NCBI GenBank assembly: GCA_039029535.1
Contig: JBCCFW010000023.1
Span: 1-63,171, forward strand
DNA: 63,171 bases
From: JBCCFW01 sp039029535
Lineage (GTDB): Bacteria > Acidobacteriota > JBCCFW01
Direction: 5' to 3'
Under the pieces are notes generated by a model. That model was given only the letters and a program-made list of their open reading frames with translations, searched no databases and was not told where the DNA came from. Numbering within the stretch: position 1 is the first letter of the stretch; each line of letters begins with the position of its first letter. This document shows positions 41,065 through 49,455 of the stretch, piece by piece. A program made the translations under genes and the position numbers.

Positions 41065-42285
41065 TCAGGTGACGACGATGTACAACGGGACTTCGACGGA
41101 GGGTTCGTCGGCGTCAGTGGTCGTCAGCACCACCTTGCCGGTGTAGCTGCCCTTCTCCAGGCCGCCGTTGTAGACCACGGTGAGCTGGTAGCGCTCGCCG
41201 TCGGCGAGGGCCGAGGTCTCGATGTCGATGTCGGCGGGCTCGATCTTGGCGCCCTTCACGTCGGCGCTCTTGATCTGGAACTTGCCGGCCTGACGGTGGG
41301 AGACGTTGAGGGTCTTGGAGACCGCCTCGCCGCCAGAGCTGAGCTTCTTGACGAACTTGCTGAAGACCCAGCCTTCCTTGCCGTCCTCGGTGCGGACCTT
41401 CATCCAGTCACCGAGCTCCTCGCGGAGGTCGAGACGGGCGCCCTTCTTCACCTCGGCCACGATGGGGGCCTTGAGCTCGCCGCGCTTGCGGACGTTGAGG
41501 GTCGCGGAGTCGACCTCGAGCTCGTTGGCGGCGCCGCCGTCGACGCGGAAGTAGAGGCTGGCCGGGTTGAGCACGATCTGCGGCATGACGTTGCCGCGGA
41601 CCTTCACCGTGACCTGCGGCTCCTTGGCGGAGTTGGTGAGCAGGCGGAGCGTGCCGCTGATGTTGCCGACCTTGGCGTCCTCGTCGACCCAGACGGTGAG
41701 CTCGTAGTCACCGCTGTCGCCGTCGGCCTTCTCGAGCGCGTGCTTGATGTGGTCGCCGTCGACCTGCACCTCCTTGATCTCGAACGGACCGGACTCGTTC
41801 GAGTGGATGGTCACGGTCTCCTTCTTCTCCTCGCCCCGGAACTGGCGGATGCTCACCAGGTCGCGCGGGAGGACGTCGACGAAGGTCTGCACGTTGGCCG
41901 AGACGACCAGGCGGAAGTTCGGCTGGCTCGGGTCGTTGGTGGTGACCGAGGCGCTCTTGGTGATCGGCCCCTTGAACTTGGCGGTGTCGACCTTGAGCGT
42001 GATCTTGCCGGTGGTGCCGGCCTTGATGATCTTGTCGTAGCCCGGCGTCGTGCAGCCGCAGGAGGGCTTCACCGTGAGGATGTTGAGGTCGCCCTCACCC
42101 TCGTTCTTGACGATGAAGTCCTTGTTGATGACGTCACCGCGCGGGACCTGGCCGGCGTTGAAGTTGGTTTCGCTGATGACCAGCTTGGGGTGCTTGACCT
42201 GGGCCGAGGCGGTGCTCGTCAGCAGCAGGGCCAGGGAGGCGAGGAGCGTGAAGGCGATCGTCTGGGTGCGAGAGTGCGAGGTCAT
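41065..42285 (-). CDS. Secreted DUF1573 protein with an internal SH3b domain
   Basis: 406 residues from ATG 42285 (GGAG seven bases upstream), signal peptide ending TASA. DUF1573 domain at about residues 35-130 with the loop VKPSCGCTTPGYDK. Two more Ig-like segments follow. An SH3b domain (about residues 265-320: TLNVRKRGELKAPIVAEVKKG, then DWMKVRTEDGKEGWVFSKFV) is then inserted before a final Ig-like segment. SH3b domains often bind peptidoglycan stems, suggesting a wall-associated protein. Structured element R2 lies just after the stop. Confidence 0.8.
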   Translation of the reverse strand: MTSHSRTQTIAFTLLASLALLLTSTASAQVKHPKLVISETNFNAGQVPRGDVINKDFIVKNEGEGDLNILTVKPSCGCTTPGYDKIIKAGTTGKITLKVDTAKFKGPITKSASVTTNDPSQPNFRLVVSANVQTFVDVLPRDLVSIRQFRGEEKKETVTIHSNESGPFEIKEVQVDGDHIKHALEKADGDSGDYELTVWVDEDAKVGNISGTLRLLTNSAKEPQVTVKVRGNVMPQIVLNPASLYFRVDGGAANELEVDSATLNVRKRGELKAPIVAEVKKGARLDLREELGDWMKVRTEDGKEGWVFSKFVKKLSSGGEAVSKTLNVSHRQAGKFQIKSADVKGAKIEPADIDIETSALADGERYQLTVVYNGGLEKGSYTGKVVLTTTDADEPSVEVPLYIVVT

Positions 42286-42599
42286 CCTGGACTCCAACGA
42301 CGGGTCGGAAGGGCGCGGCGAAGAGCCGTGGGCCGGGGCTGCTGTCAGCGGAAACGGTGGCACCGTGGCTTCCCCGTGGCGAGCGCGGCTCGCGACCGAC
42401 CGGCGCGTGACAGCATCGTCCAACCAAGGCTCGGCGGACGATGTCAGCGAATGTAGCATTCGGCCTGAGGCCTTTCAAGGAAGCGCCGGAGGCGCTCACG
42501 GGACGCCGCAAGCGGCGGTTTCGCCCCATCGACGACGGCCGTCGGCGGGGCATTCAACGGGCCCTGAACACGGGCCCGGCCGGCACGGCAGGAGAACAG

Positions 42600-43943
42600 G
42601 TGAGCGTCGAAGACCGGGTGCGAGAGCTCGTCGAGCAGGGTGACGGATCCTGCTCCGTCGCGCGGGTGGTGACCGAGGCCCTGGAGCTGCCCGGCGCCCC
42701 GCCGGCACTGCACCAGAAGCTGGCCGCGGCGGCGGTCGGGCCCCTGCGAGGGCTCACCATCGAGGGCGACCGGGTCGTCGTCTCTGCAGAAGGGCCGGAA
42801 CAGCGCCCGACCTTCGTCATGGCGGTGGCGGCGCCCCCCAGCCCCACGCGGCTGCCGCCCCTCCTTGCCCTGGCCGAGGTCGAGAGCGAGGAGCCTGCCC
42901 GGGTCGTCGACCTGGCGGGAGGCGGCTGGCGCGAGGGTCTCCGTCAGGCCATCGACGACCTGCGCGGCGCCACCGTGCTGGCGCTGTCGGCGGGCACCGC
43001 GCGCAAGCTCCTGCAGCTCGCGAGCTCTCTCGAGCGTCTCGAGCAGGACGAGCTCCCCCGCGTCGTCGCCCTGGGCACGGTCGCCCGGCTGCTGGAGGTG
43101 TCCATCAAGTCGGCGAAGGACGTCGCAGCTCTCGTCGGCCGCGACCTCCCCGACCACCCGAAGGACTCCGCCGAGGTCCTGCGCCTGCTCACCCTGCACC
43201 TGGCCGAGAAAGCGCAGCGCTCCCCCAGCGAGCTGGAGGACCTGGTCGCCGAGTCACTGCCGGTCGCCGCGGACCTCAGCGCCAAGGCCTTCGGGCGCGA
43301 GGAGCTCGACGCCCTCCCCGAGAGCCCGGGCACCTACCTCTTCGAGAACAAGGACGGCGACGTCATCTACGTCGGCAAGGCCAAGAATCTCCGTCGTCGC
43401 GTCCGCAGCTACTTCGCCGCCGGCGCCGACGAGCGGGCCACTCGCGTGGCCGAGGCGGCGCATCAGCTCACCCACGAGACCTGCGGCAGCGAGCTGTCGG
43501 CGCTGCTCCGCGAGCAGGAGCTCATCGCCGACCTCGCGCCGTCACTCAACGTCCAGGAGACCGTCCACGCCCGGGGTCGCGACCTGCCCCCGGCGCTGGC
43601 CCAGGCGCGACGCTTCGCGGTCGTGCAGCCGTCGGCCGAGCTCGGAGCCGAGCTCGTGCTCGTCGAGAAGGATCGCGGCGTCACGGTGCTGTCGCTGCTG
43701 CCCGACGGACCCGACGACTTGCAGGCCCAGTCGACGCTGGGCGATGCCTGGATCGACCTCGAGGGCCGCGAGGAGAACGAGGACGCGCAGGCGCAGCTCG
43801 AGCTCGTCGTGAGCTGGGTCCTCGATCACGGTTCCGGGGCGAGCCTGGTCGACGCCGACGGCGATCTCGACGAGGCCTGCGCACGCCTCGTGCGACACGC
43901 CGCCGACCCGGACCTGAAGGAAGGACGCATCGAGCACCGCTGA
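42600..43943 (+). CDS. GIY-YIG nuclease with a degenerate DnaQ-like exonuclease domain
   Basis: 447 residues from GTG 42600 (GGAG six bases upstream); an ATG 159 bases upstream overlaps the divergent promoter region. Residues about 1-65 look like a small winged-helix segment. Residues about 95-230 align by pattern with DEDDh exonucleases (VVDLAGGG, VLALSAGTARKLL, VVALGTVARLLEV, HPKDSAEVLRLL), but the catalytic Asp/Glu/His residues are missing. Residues about 245-330 are an intact GIY-YIG domain as in UvrC: GTYLFENKDGDVIYVGKAKN, RRRVRSYF, and Glu in LREQELI. The rest is unassigned. Probably a DNA repair or decay nuclease related to the DnaQ/UvrC-type fusions. Confidence 0.75.
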   Translation: MSVEDRVRELVEQGDGSCSVARVVTEALELPGAPPALHQKLAAAAVGPLRGLTIEGDRVVVSAEGPEQRPTFVMAVAAPPSPTRLPPLLALAEVESEEPARVVDLAGGGWREGLRQAIDDLRGATVLALSAGTARKLLQLASSLERLEQDELPRVVALGTVARLLEVSIKSAKDVAALVGRDLPDHPKDSAEVLRLLTLHLAEKAQRSPSELEDLVAESLPVAADLSAKAFGREELDALPESPGTYLFENKDGDVIYVGKAKNLRRRVRSYFAAGADERATRVAEAAHQLTHETCGSELSALLREQELIADLAPSLNVQETVHARGRDLPPALAQARRFAVVQPSAELGAELVLVEKDRGVTVLSLLPDGPDDLQAQSTLGDAWIDLEGREENEDAQAQLELVVSWVLDHGSGASLVDADGDLDEACARLVRHAADPDLKEGRIEHR

Positions 43944-43965
43944 GGCGGGTTTTCTCGGAGTCTCC

Positions 43966-45387
43966 TCAGCCCTCGCCGGCAGCCTCGGCCAAGGGCGTGA
44001 ACACCCTGGCAGCGAAGTCCTCGGCGTCGACGGGACCGAAGCGCTCGATGGCGGCGTCCAGCGGGATGATCGCCTTGGCCGCGGCGCGGTGGCCTCCGGC
44101 GGAGGCGATGTCGCCGTAGACGGTCTGCACGAGCTCGCCGGCGCTGCGCTGATAACCGAGGTTGCGCACCGAGATCGTGAGCGTGTCTTCCAGCACTCCG
44201 CTCACTGCGCTCCAGTGCGACTCGGCCAGGTTCACCAGCATGTCGGCGGTGCGGGGCACGTAGTCGTCCCGTGGCACCTCACCGAGATGGCTGTAGATGA
44301 AGCGACCGACGAGCTCGAAGTTCTGAGCGACCTCACCGATCAGCCGGAGCGTCTCGATCGTGAAGCCCTCGCCCTCGACCCGTCGCAGCACCGCCTGGTC
44401 GGCGAGGGGATAGAGCTGGGCGAAGATCGCGACGTCGGCCGCGTTGGTGCCTCGCTGGAAGCTGCCGGTGTCGGTCTTGATCGCGTAGACGGCGGCGGTG
44501 GCCAGGCGCTCCGACACCGTCACGCCGCAGCGGTGCATGTGATCGATGAGCAGCGTGGACGTCGCGCCGAAGGTCGTGCGGATGTCCTTGAAGGTGGCGG
44601 TGTACCCGCTCCGCTGCGGGTGATGGTCGATGACGAGATCGACGTGGTCCACCTTGCCCTGGAAGATGTGCGGCTGCGTGTCGACCACGGCGATGCGGTC
44701 GAAGCTGGGCAGGTCCTCGACGGTGATCTCGTTCACGTGGATGCCGAGCAGCTCGATCATCCGGAGGTTCTCCGGCCGCGTCGGCGCCTGGAAGGTCCCG
44801 ATGATGGCGGTCTGCCGGTTGCGACCGAGGAGGGCGCGGAGCGCGAGGGCGGACGCGATGGCGTCGGGGTCCGGCTCGTCGTGGAGCAGGATGAGGACCT
44901 TGTCGGCGTCGCGGAAGTGATCGCGGTAGCGCTGGACGCGACGACGCACGAAGGCGTTGGCGAACTGCTCCTGGAACGGCGCCCTCACGATGTCGGTGAG
45001 GGGGATGCGCTCGGTGTTGGTCATGTCGGCGAGGAGAGCCGAGATCTTCTTGGAGTCCTCGTCGTCGACCTCCGGCTCCTTCGCCTCGAGGACCAGCACG
45101 GGCACGTCCGCATCGAGCCCGTGAACGGTCTGGGTGATCGCGTGGGCGGTGATCCGACGGGCGACCGAAATGATGACGAGATCCTCGACCTCCGAGCTGG
45201 CCAGGCGCGCCCGTCGCCAGGTGTTGGGCGAGTCGAGGGCCCCCTGCAGGACCTGATACCCCCGACGTCGCAGGCGCCGCACGAGGTTGCGGTCCTGACA
45301 GACGAGCGTGAGCGTCTCACCGGCGACGGCCGCCTCCGAGACGAGGGGCGCAGTCAGCTCGGAGTCGGTCGCGAGGAGGTAACGCAT
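43966..45387 (-). CDS. TrkA-N plus DHH/DHHA1 phosphoesterase (NrnA-like)
   Basis: 473 residues from ATG 45387. Residues about 1-120 form a Rossmann TrkA-N-like domain (RYLLATDSELTAPLVSEA, then LVCQDRNLVRRLRRRGY). After a linker, residues about 170-330 are the DHH domain with ILLHDEPDPDAIASALAL, VVDTQPH and the DHH motif VIDHHPQ. The C-terminal DHHA1 domain ends with GDIASAGGHRAAAKA. Such proteins hydrolyse nanoRNA, pAp or cyclic dinucleotides; the nucleotide-binding N-domain may sense a ligand. Converges with the GIY-YIG gene, 22 bp apart. Confidence 0.86.
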   Translation of the reverse strand: MRYLLATDSELTAPLVSEAAVAGETLTLVCQDRNLVRRLRRRGYQVLQGALDSPNTWRRARLASSEVEDLVIISVARRITAHAITQTVHGLDADVPVLVLEAKEPEVDDEDSKKISALLADMTNTERIPLTDIVRAPFQEQFANAFVRRRVQRYRDHFRDADKVLILLHDEPDPDAIASALALRALLGRNRQTAIIGTFQAPTRPENLRMIELLGIHVNEITVEDLPSFDRIAVVDTQPHIFQGKVDHVDLVIDHHPQRSGYTATFKDIRTTFGATSTLLIDHMHRCGVTVSERLATAAVYAIKTDTGSFQRGTNAADVAIFAQLYPLADQAVLRRVEGEGFTIETLRLIGEVAQNFELVGRFIYSHLGEVPRDDYVPRTADMLVNLAESHWSAVSGVLEDTLTISVRNLGYQRSAGELVQTVYGDIASAGGHRAAAKAIIPLDAAIERFGPVDAEDFAARVFTPLAEAAGEG

Positions 45388-45693
45388 CGCGTGGTCGGCA
45401 CTGGCCCACCGGCAGGACGGATGGCGCGAACGAGAGTCGCGCCGGGCGGGCGGCAACGAGCTAAGGCTCGTGTCTGAACGTGCTGTAGACCGCGTCTCCT
45501 GACGAGCACGATCGGGTCGAAGCCCAATCGCGGGCCTGAGAAGGCTGGGACGAGAAGGCGGGAGCTTGCATCGGCCCCGGAGAGCCGTCAAGCGCTCGAA
45601 GCCCCGGTCGGTGCGGGTGCCGACCAGGGCTCCGGACAGTCGTCTCAGTTGTCGAGAATCGGCCGATTTTCGTCTTCCGGCCCAAACGTGGGT
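45388..45693. other. 306-bp spacer with hairpins between the DHH and sigma-factor genes
   Basis: No gene seen. A strong hairpin is at 45601-45630: GCCC-C-GGTCGG pairs with CCGACC-A-GGGC around an 8-base loop. A perfect 12-bp palindrome AATCGGCCGATT is at 45657-45668, 26 bases after the sigma-factor stop. Either may end the sigma transcript, though neither has a T-run. Confidence 0.4.
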
Positions 45694-46554
45694 CTAGTGA
45701 ACCACGGGCGCGACGGAGACCCTGCGGGCGGGTCGCTGACGACCCTGGAGCCAGCAGCGGAGCCGCTCCTTGGCGCGCTCCTCGAGCTGTCGGATGCGCT
45801 CCTTCGTGAGGTTCATGTCGGCCGAGAGCTCGCGGAGCGTCTGCCCTTCTCCTTCTTTTGATCCGAGGCCGAAGCGCGCCTGCAGGATCTCGCGATCCCG
45901 GGGAGGCAGGGTGGTCAACGCCTTCTCCAGCTCGACCATCGCTTCGGACTCGTCGAACTGTCGGTCGGGCCGCGAGCCGTCGGCGGCGGGGAGCTGGTCA
46001 CCGCGGAGGCCCTCTCCTGGGGCCACTTCCTCATCGGTGGAGAGCTCGGTGGGAGCGAGCCACGCGTCGTGAGCGATGTCGGGATCGACGCCCAGCGACT
46101 GAGCCGCCTCAGCGCGGCCGACCCTCTCGCCGGCCAGGTTGCTCAGGTCGCGACGGCGCTGCTCGAACTCGCGGCGCTTGGCGATGGCCTGCCGAGGGAG
46201 CCGGACGGTCCGAAGCCCCTGGGCGAGGGCCTGCACGATCCGGCGTCGGACGTGGAAGCACGCATAGGTGAAGAAGCGCACGCCCCGGGACGGGTCGAAG
46301 TGGGGGAGCGCGGCGAGCAGCCCGACGGTTCCCTCTGCAATGAGGTCATCCAATGGAAGACCTCGTCCCCGGAACCCTCGGGCCACCGCCGCGACCCGCC
46401 CCAGGTTGGCGGCGACCAGACACTGCGCCGCCTCCTCGTCACCCCTCCTCGCACGATCACAGAGGACCGCCTCCTCTTCACGACTCAGCACGGCCATCCG
46501 ACGAATGGCCTCCATCAACTGTCCCCGAGAGCGACCCTGCCCGTGTTCTCTCAT
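45694..46554 (-). CDS. Sigma-70 family RNA polymerase sigma factor (group 2-like)
   Basis: 286 residues from ATG 46554 (GGGGAG five bases upstream). Region 2 is complete: LVAANLGRVAAVARGF, LDDLIAEGTVGLLAALPHFD, FTYACFHVRRRIVQAL. A region 3-like helix set follows (RRDLSNLAGERVGRAEAAQ), then an acidic linker. Region 4 has LPPRDREILQARFGLG and the HTH TLRELSADMNLTKERIRQLEERAKERL. No anti-sigma gene is adjacent. It resembles RpoS/RpoH-size factors but the promoter class is not predictable. A second one is at 58.5 kb. Confidence 0.92.
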   Translation of the reverse strand: MREHGQGRSRGQLMEAIRRMAVLSREEEAVLCDRARRGDEEAAQCLVAANLGRVAAVARGFRGRGLPLDDLIAEGTVGLLAALPHFDPSRGVRFFTYACFHVRRRIVQALAQGLRTVRLPRQAIAKRREFEQRRRDLSNLAGERVGRAEAAQSLGVDPDIAHDAWLAPTELSTDEEVAPGEGLRGDQLPAADGSRPDRQFDESEAMVELEKALTTLPPRDREILQARFGLGSKEGEGQTLRELSADMNLTKERIRQLEERAKERLRCWLQGRQRPARRVSVAPVVH

Positions 46555-46769
46555 CTCGTCTCCCCTGACCGGCGCCAGCGTTCCACGTGACTTGGCGCTC
46601 GCTTGGAGACTTTGCAGCCGCCGTGCCAGCCTTGCTGCCACGACAAGAAACCTGGCCGTAACTGAACCGTAATGAGGGAGTTGCGTGATGTTCGGAGAAG
46701 GCTGACCAGGCACGGAAACGAGCCGTTACCGAGAATCTCCCGAACTGTGGACCTGATGAAAACGAGCGA

Positions 46770-46788
46770 TTCTCGATTAAATCGAGAA
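46770..46788. promoter_or_regulatory. Perfect 19-bp palindrome, candidate operator
   Basis: TTCTCGATT-A-AATCGAGAA is an exact inverted repeat in an AT-richer pocket 216 bases upstream of the sigma-factor ATG and 445 bases upstream of the Cys-rich gene. Length and symmetry fit a dimeric repressor or a phage/island regulator. No regulator gene is adjacent. Confidence 0.5.
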
Positions 46789-47184
46789 ATTCTCACCCAG
46801 CTCCTGGTCAGGTTCAGTGGGCGGTCGCGACCACCAGGCCGAGCGGCAAGCCAGACGCTCTCAAGCAAGCGAGGGTGACTTGGCTGCCACTCTCCGCATC
46901 GCCTGCTTGTCATGATCTCGTCCGCGTGGCGCCGTGCGCCCAGTGGTCGACTCCCCGACGGGTGGCCGTGAGGCTTCCTCACACGCCAGCGGATCAGCAA
47001 CCCGACGCGTGCGAGTCCGACGGCAAGGGCTGGCACCAACGTCTTGCGATCCTCGAGGTCCTGGCGGAGTCAGTAGTTTGGCCAAGCGCGACCTCTCACG
47101 ACGGTCATTCCTGGGCCCGGCCCCCGCTCGGAACGGCGGGACCAGGTTGAGCAAGAAAGCACTTACCCCTTCACCAAGTGGTAC
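46789..47184. other. Long spacer before the Cys-rich gene; no gene supported
   Basis: About 400 bp. Short open frames exist on both strands but none has a convincing start, codon bias or recognisable product. It marks the change from GC-rich backbone to a more AT-rich patch (to about 48.8 kb), suggesting an acquired segment. Confidence 0.4.
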
Positions 47185-47212
47185 TTAACTTAAGTTCTTC
47201 TCCGCCTAGAAT
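47185..47212 (+). promoter_or_regulatory. Candidate sigma-70 promoter for the Cys-rich gene
   Basis: TTAACT (47185-47190) and TAGAAT (47207-47212) are separated by 16 bases, matching 4/6 and 5/6 of the -35 and -10 consensus. Transcription would start near 47219, leaving a very short leader with GGAGG before the ATG at 47233. The -35 lies within the palindrome AACTTAAGTT (47187-47196). Confidence 0.5.
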
Positions 47213-47232
47213 GGAGACTATTGGAGGGTGAC

Positions 47233-47970
47233 ATGAGACTGATCGCAAGAGGCCTGTCTTTCTCGTTCCTGTTGGCTTGTTTCTCTGGACCGCCCCTTGC
47301 GGCATCCGGGCAACCACCTGAACGTCTTGCACCAGACCCTCTCCCTCGGTACGAAGACCTACCTCGTCATCCCTATCGCATGTTGGAGAAGATCGACCAC
47401 GAACTCCACAAGCGACTTCTCTTGCCTGATGATTCAGGTAGGACAGAGGAGTTCTACGTATGGGACATGGCCTTGGCACTCCATCCCGATGGCAGCGTCG
47501 TCTTCCTAAGGCATGAGCTACAGTCCGCGAGTACATTCCTGTCATTCAAGTCGCAGCTCGAGGATCATCCTCCGGGTACGGTCGAGCTCGAAGACCTCAC
47601 TGAAGTGAACGGCGAGGACTGGATCGAGTACACGGACGCCAACGGCGTGCTCCAGTTCGCCCATCAATACGAACTCCACGGAGCGAGTGCCAATGAGCCA
47701 GCCGAGCCCGGCGGTGACAGAGGGATCAATGACCCACTGGCGATCGATAGGGAAGGATGCAAGGCCTCAATCGTCGTCGTCTGCACGACGGACGGCAACC
47801 GAGGTTGCGGTAGCCACTTCTGCCGAAAGGTCGTTTGGGAGTGTGCCTGCACCAATCCGCTCCCACATGAGGGTGGACCGACTTCCTGCTTCGGGAGGCG
47901 CTTGCTGAACTGCACGAGGGGGCCGGACTGTGAGGAGTGCAATCCACACTGCCATTGCATCAGTCCCTAG
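47233..47970 (+). CDS. Secreted Cys-rich protein of unknown function
   Basis: 245 residues from ATG 47233 (GGAGG six bases upstream). Signal peptide (LSFSFLLACFSGPPLAASG). Residues about 25-160 are a mixed region without known motif. The last 70 residues contain 12 Cys (patterns C-x7-C, C-G-S-H-F-C, C-A-C, C-E-E-C, C-H-C), an even number consistent with six disulfides. Codon use and GC content are unlike neighbouring genes. The next gene, 33 bp on, is a membrane thioredoxin, a plausible folding partner. No family recognised; it could be a secreted toxin, adhesion or wall peptide. Confidence 0.7.
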   Translation: MRLIARGLSFSFLLACFSGPPLAASGQPPERLAPDPLPRYEDLPRHPYRMLEKIDHELHKRLLLPDDSGRTEEFYVWDMALALHPDGSVVFLRHELQSASTFLSFKSQLEDHPPGTVELEDLTEVNGEDWIEYTDANGVLQFAHQYELHGASANEPAEPGGDRGINDPLAIDREGCKASIVVVCTTDGNRGCGSHFCRKVVWECACTNPLPHEGGPTSCFGRRLLNCTRGPDCEECNPHCHCISP

Positions 47971-48003
47971 CAGTGACAGGGGTCCCGTAGCGGTGGACAA
48001 TCG

Positions 48004-48771
48004 ATGAAACTCACTTCCGACCGTAGGAAGCTCGTCTTCTCGCTGGGCGTCTTGCTGCTCGTCGCCACGTGTGTCCTCGCACTCGCATGGCAGGCGCGGT
48101 GGCTCTCGCGCGAGGCAGGACAATGGTTGGCTCCACTCCTCGTGTGCGGCCTCATCGCTTGCGTGGCCCCGTGGTTCAAGCGATGGCAGGCAGTCGTCGT
48201 GATCCTCCTCCTCCTCGGCTACGTGCCGCTTCTTCAACCACGCATCAAGCAGTGGGAGCTTCGCGCCTTCGGGGCGCCAGGGTGGCACGAACGCTCGCAG
48301 GCTCTGGAGGGGCAGCTTGCTCCTGACTTCGAGCTCGTCGATCTCGATGGCCAGACGTTTCGCCTCAGCGAGCATCGCGGCAAGGTCGTGTTCATCGAAC
48401 GATGGAGATCCTGGTGCCCACCGTGCCTGGAGAACTTGCCTTACCTCTCATACGCCCACGCCGAGCTCGCTGGTGAAGGTCTCGTCGTCTCGGCGATGAA
48501 CGCCGAGCCGCCGCACGTTCAAGAGGTCCTGAGGAAAGACCTCGCCCTACCGTTCCCGATGCTCGTCGAAGACACGAGCCTGCCCCGCCTCTACACGGAA
48601 CACGAGGTCTTCCCACAGACCCTGCTCATCGATCGGGAGGGCCGTTTCGCACGCGTCGACGTGGGAGGGGGGTACTACCTCTTGCGGGAGCTCATGCGTG
48701 AGATCCGCGGCGAAGAGTGGGATGGAGTCACCAACGTGAGCCCACCGCTGACGCCAGGGACCAACCGGTAG
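48004..48771 (+). CDS. Membrane-anchored thioredoxin-like protein (TlpA/ResA type)
   Basis: 255 residues. The N-terminal third has two to three membrane helices (residues about 10-30, 38-56 and 60-80). It is followed by a thioredoxin fold facing the periplasm: LAPDFELVDLDGQTFRLSEH, active site W-C-P-P-C in RWRSWCPPCLENLP, and FPQTLLIDREGRF with the cis-Pro region. It may oxidise or isomerise disulfides in envelope proteins. Placed 33 bp after the 12-Cys secreted protein on the same strand, so they are probably one operon. Confidence 0.88.
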   Translation: MKLTSDRRKLVFSLGVLLLVATCVLALAWQARWLSREAGQWLAPLLVCGLIACVAPWFKRWQAVVVILLLLGYVPLLQPRIKQWELRAFGAPGWHERSQALEGQLAPDFELVDLDGQTFRLSEHRGKVVFIERWRSWCPPCLENLPYLSYAHAELAGEGLVVSAMNAEPPHVQEVLRKDLALPFPMLVEDTSLPRLYTEHEVFPQTLLIDREGRFARVDVGGGYYLLRELMREIRGEEWDGVTNVSPPLTPGTNR

Positions 48772-48808
48772 CAGGCGCGGCACCGGCAGGCGGTTCCTAC
48801 CCCCCCCC

Positions 48809-48843
48809 AAAAAAAAGAGCGGCCTCGAATGACGAGGCCGCTC
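48809..48843 (-). terminator. Intrinsic terminator for the minus-strand gene at 48.9 kb
   Basis: On the minus strand, GAGCGGCCTCG pairs perfectly with CGAGGCCGCTC (11 bp, loop TCATT) and is followed by eight T. This is a textbook Rho-independent terminator 58 bases after the stop of the small secreted protein gene; a run of nine C/G follows the T-tract. Confidence 0.92.
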
Positions 48844-48900
48844 CAACTCCAGGCGACGGGTGGGTTCGCGGACCCGCGCCGGAGTGCTCCTGCTAAAGGC

Positions 48901-49287
48901 TCAGTTGCCGTCGGGTGACGGCATCCACGCTCCACGCTGGGTGGGGAAGCCGATGTCGCCCATGCCCGTCGACTGCGACTGCGTCCGGCTGCCCCGCACC
49001 CGGGTGGGTCCCTCGAGCGGCGTGCGCGGGCCGATGGGGCCGTCGGCCAGCAAGCGGGCCTGGCCCATGACGGCCGAGAGCTCGCCGACGGTGCGCGAGG
49101 CCTTGGTCCGATCGAGAAGGGCCACGAGCTCCTGGGGGTCCCAAGCGTCCGCCCTGGAGATGAGGAAGCGCTCGACCGCGCTCCGGGTCCGCTGGACCGC
49201 CGGGTCGTCGCGCAGGCCGACCGTGCGATCCGGCGACGAGGCGATCGTGAAGTTGAGGGCCAGGGCCAAGACCAAGCTGCTCACCAT
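48901..49287 (-). CDS. Small exported hypothetical protein
   Basis: 128 residues from ATG 49287 (GGAGG eight bases upstream). A short signal-like segment (MVSSLVLALALNFTIASS) is followed by a helical region (VQRTRSAVERFLISRADA, then LVALLDRTKASRTVGELSAV) and a Gly/Thr-rich tail ending MPSPDGN. No family recognised. Ends in a strong terminator. Lies downstream of the giant activator gene but 168 bp away. Confidence 0.6.
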   Translation of the reverse strand: MVSSLVLALALNFTIASSPDRTVGLRDDPAVQRTRSAVERFLISRADAWDPQELVALLDRTKASRTVGELSAVMGQARLLADGPIGPRTPLEGPTRVRGSRTQSQSTGMGDIGFPTQRGAWMPSPDGN

Positions 49288-49376
49288 GCGTGCATCCTCC
49301 GGCGCGACCCGCTGAAAACCACGGCCACGCCTGCTAGTAGCAACATCGCGCCCGGCCGACGGCCTGGCCACTCTCT

Positions 49377-49388
49377 TTCCACGTGGAA
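49377..49388. promoter_or_regulatory. Candidate fourth parS site
   Basis: TTCCACGTGGAA at 49377-49388, the same 12-bp palindromic core as the three sites near parA, 34 kb away. Only the outermost left base differs (T instead of G). Scattered parS copies around the origin are usual. Confidence 0.6.
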
Positions 49389-49455
49389 CGGTCTCGGGAC
49401 CGATCGGCGGCCGAGACGGTCCCCTGCCTCGTCTTCGTCTGACAGGACCGTCAGG

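Noticed and set aside
46875..47150. Open frame of 91 codons before the Cys-rich gene
   Set aside because: No ribosome-binding site, no recognisable protein, and overlapping frames on the other strand are equally open.
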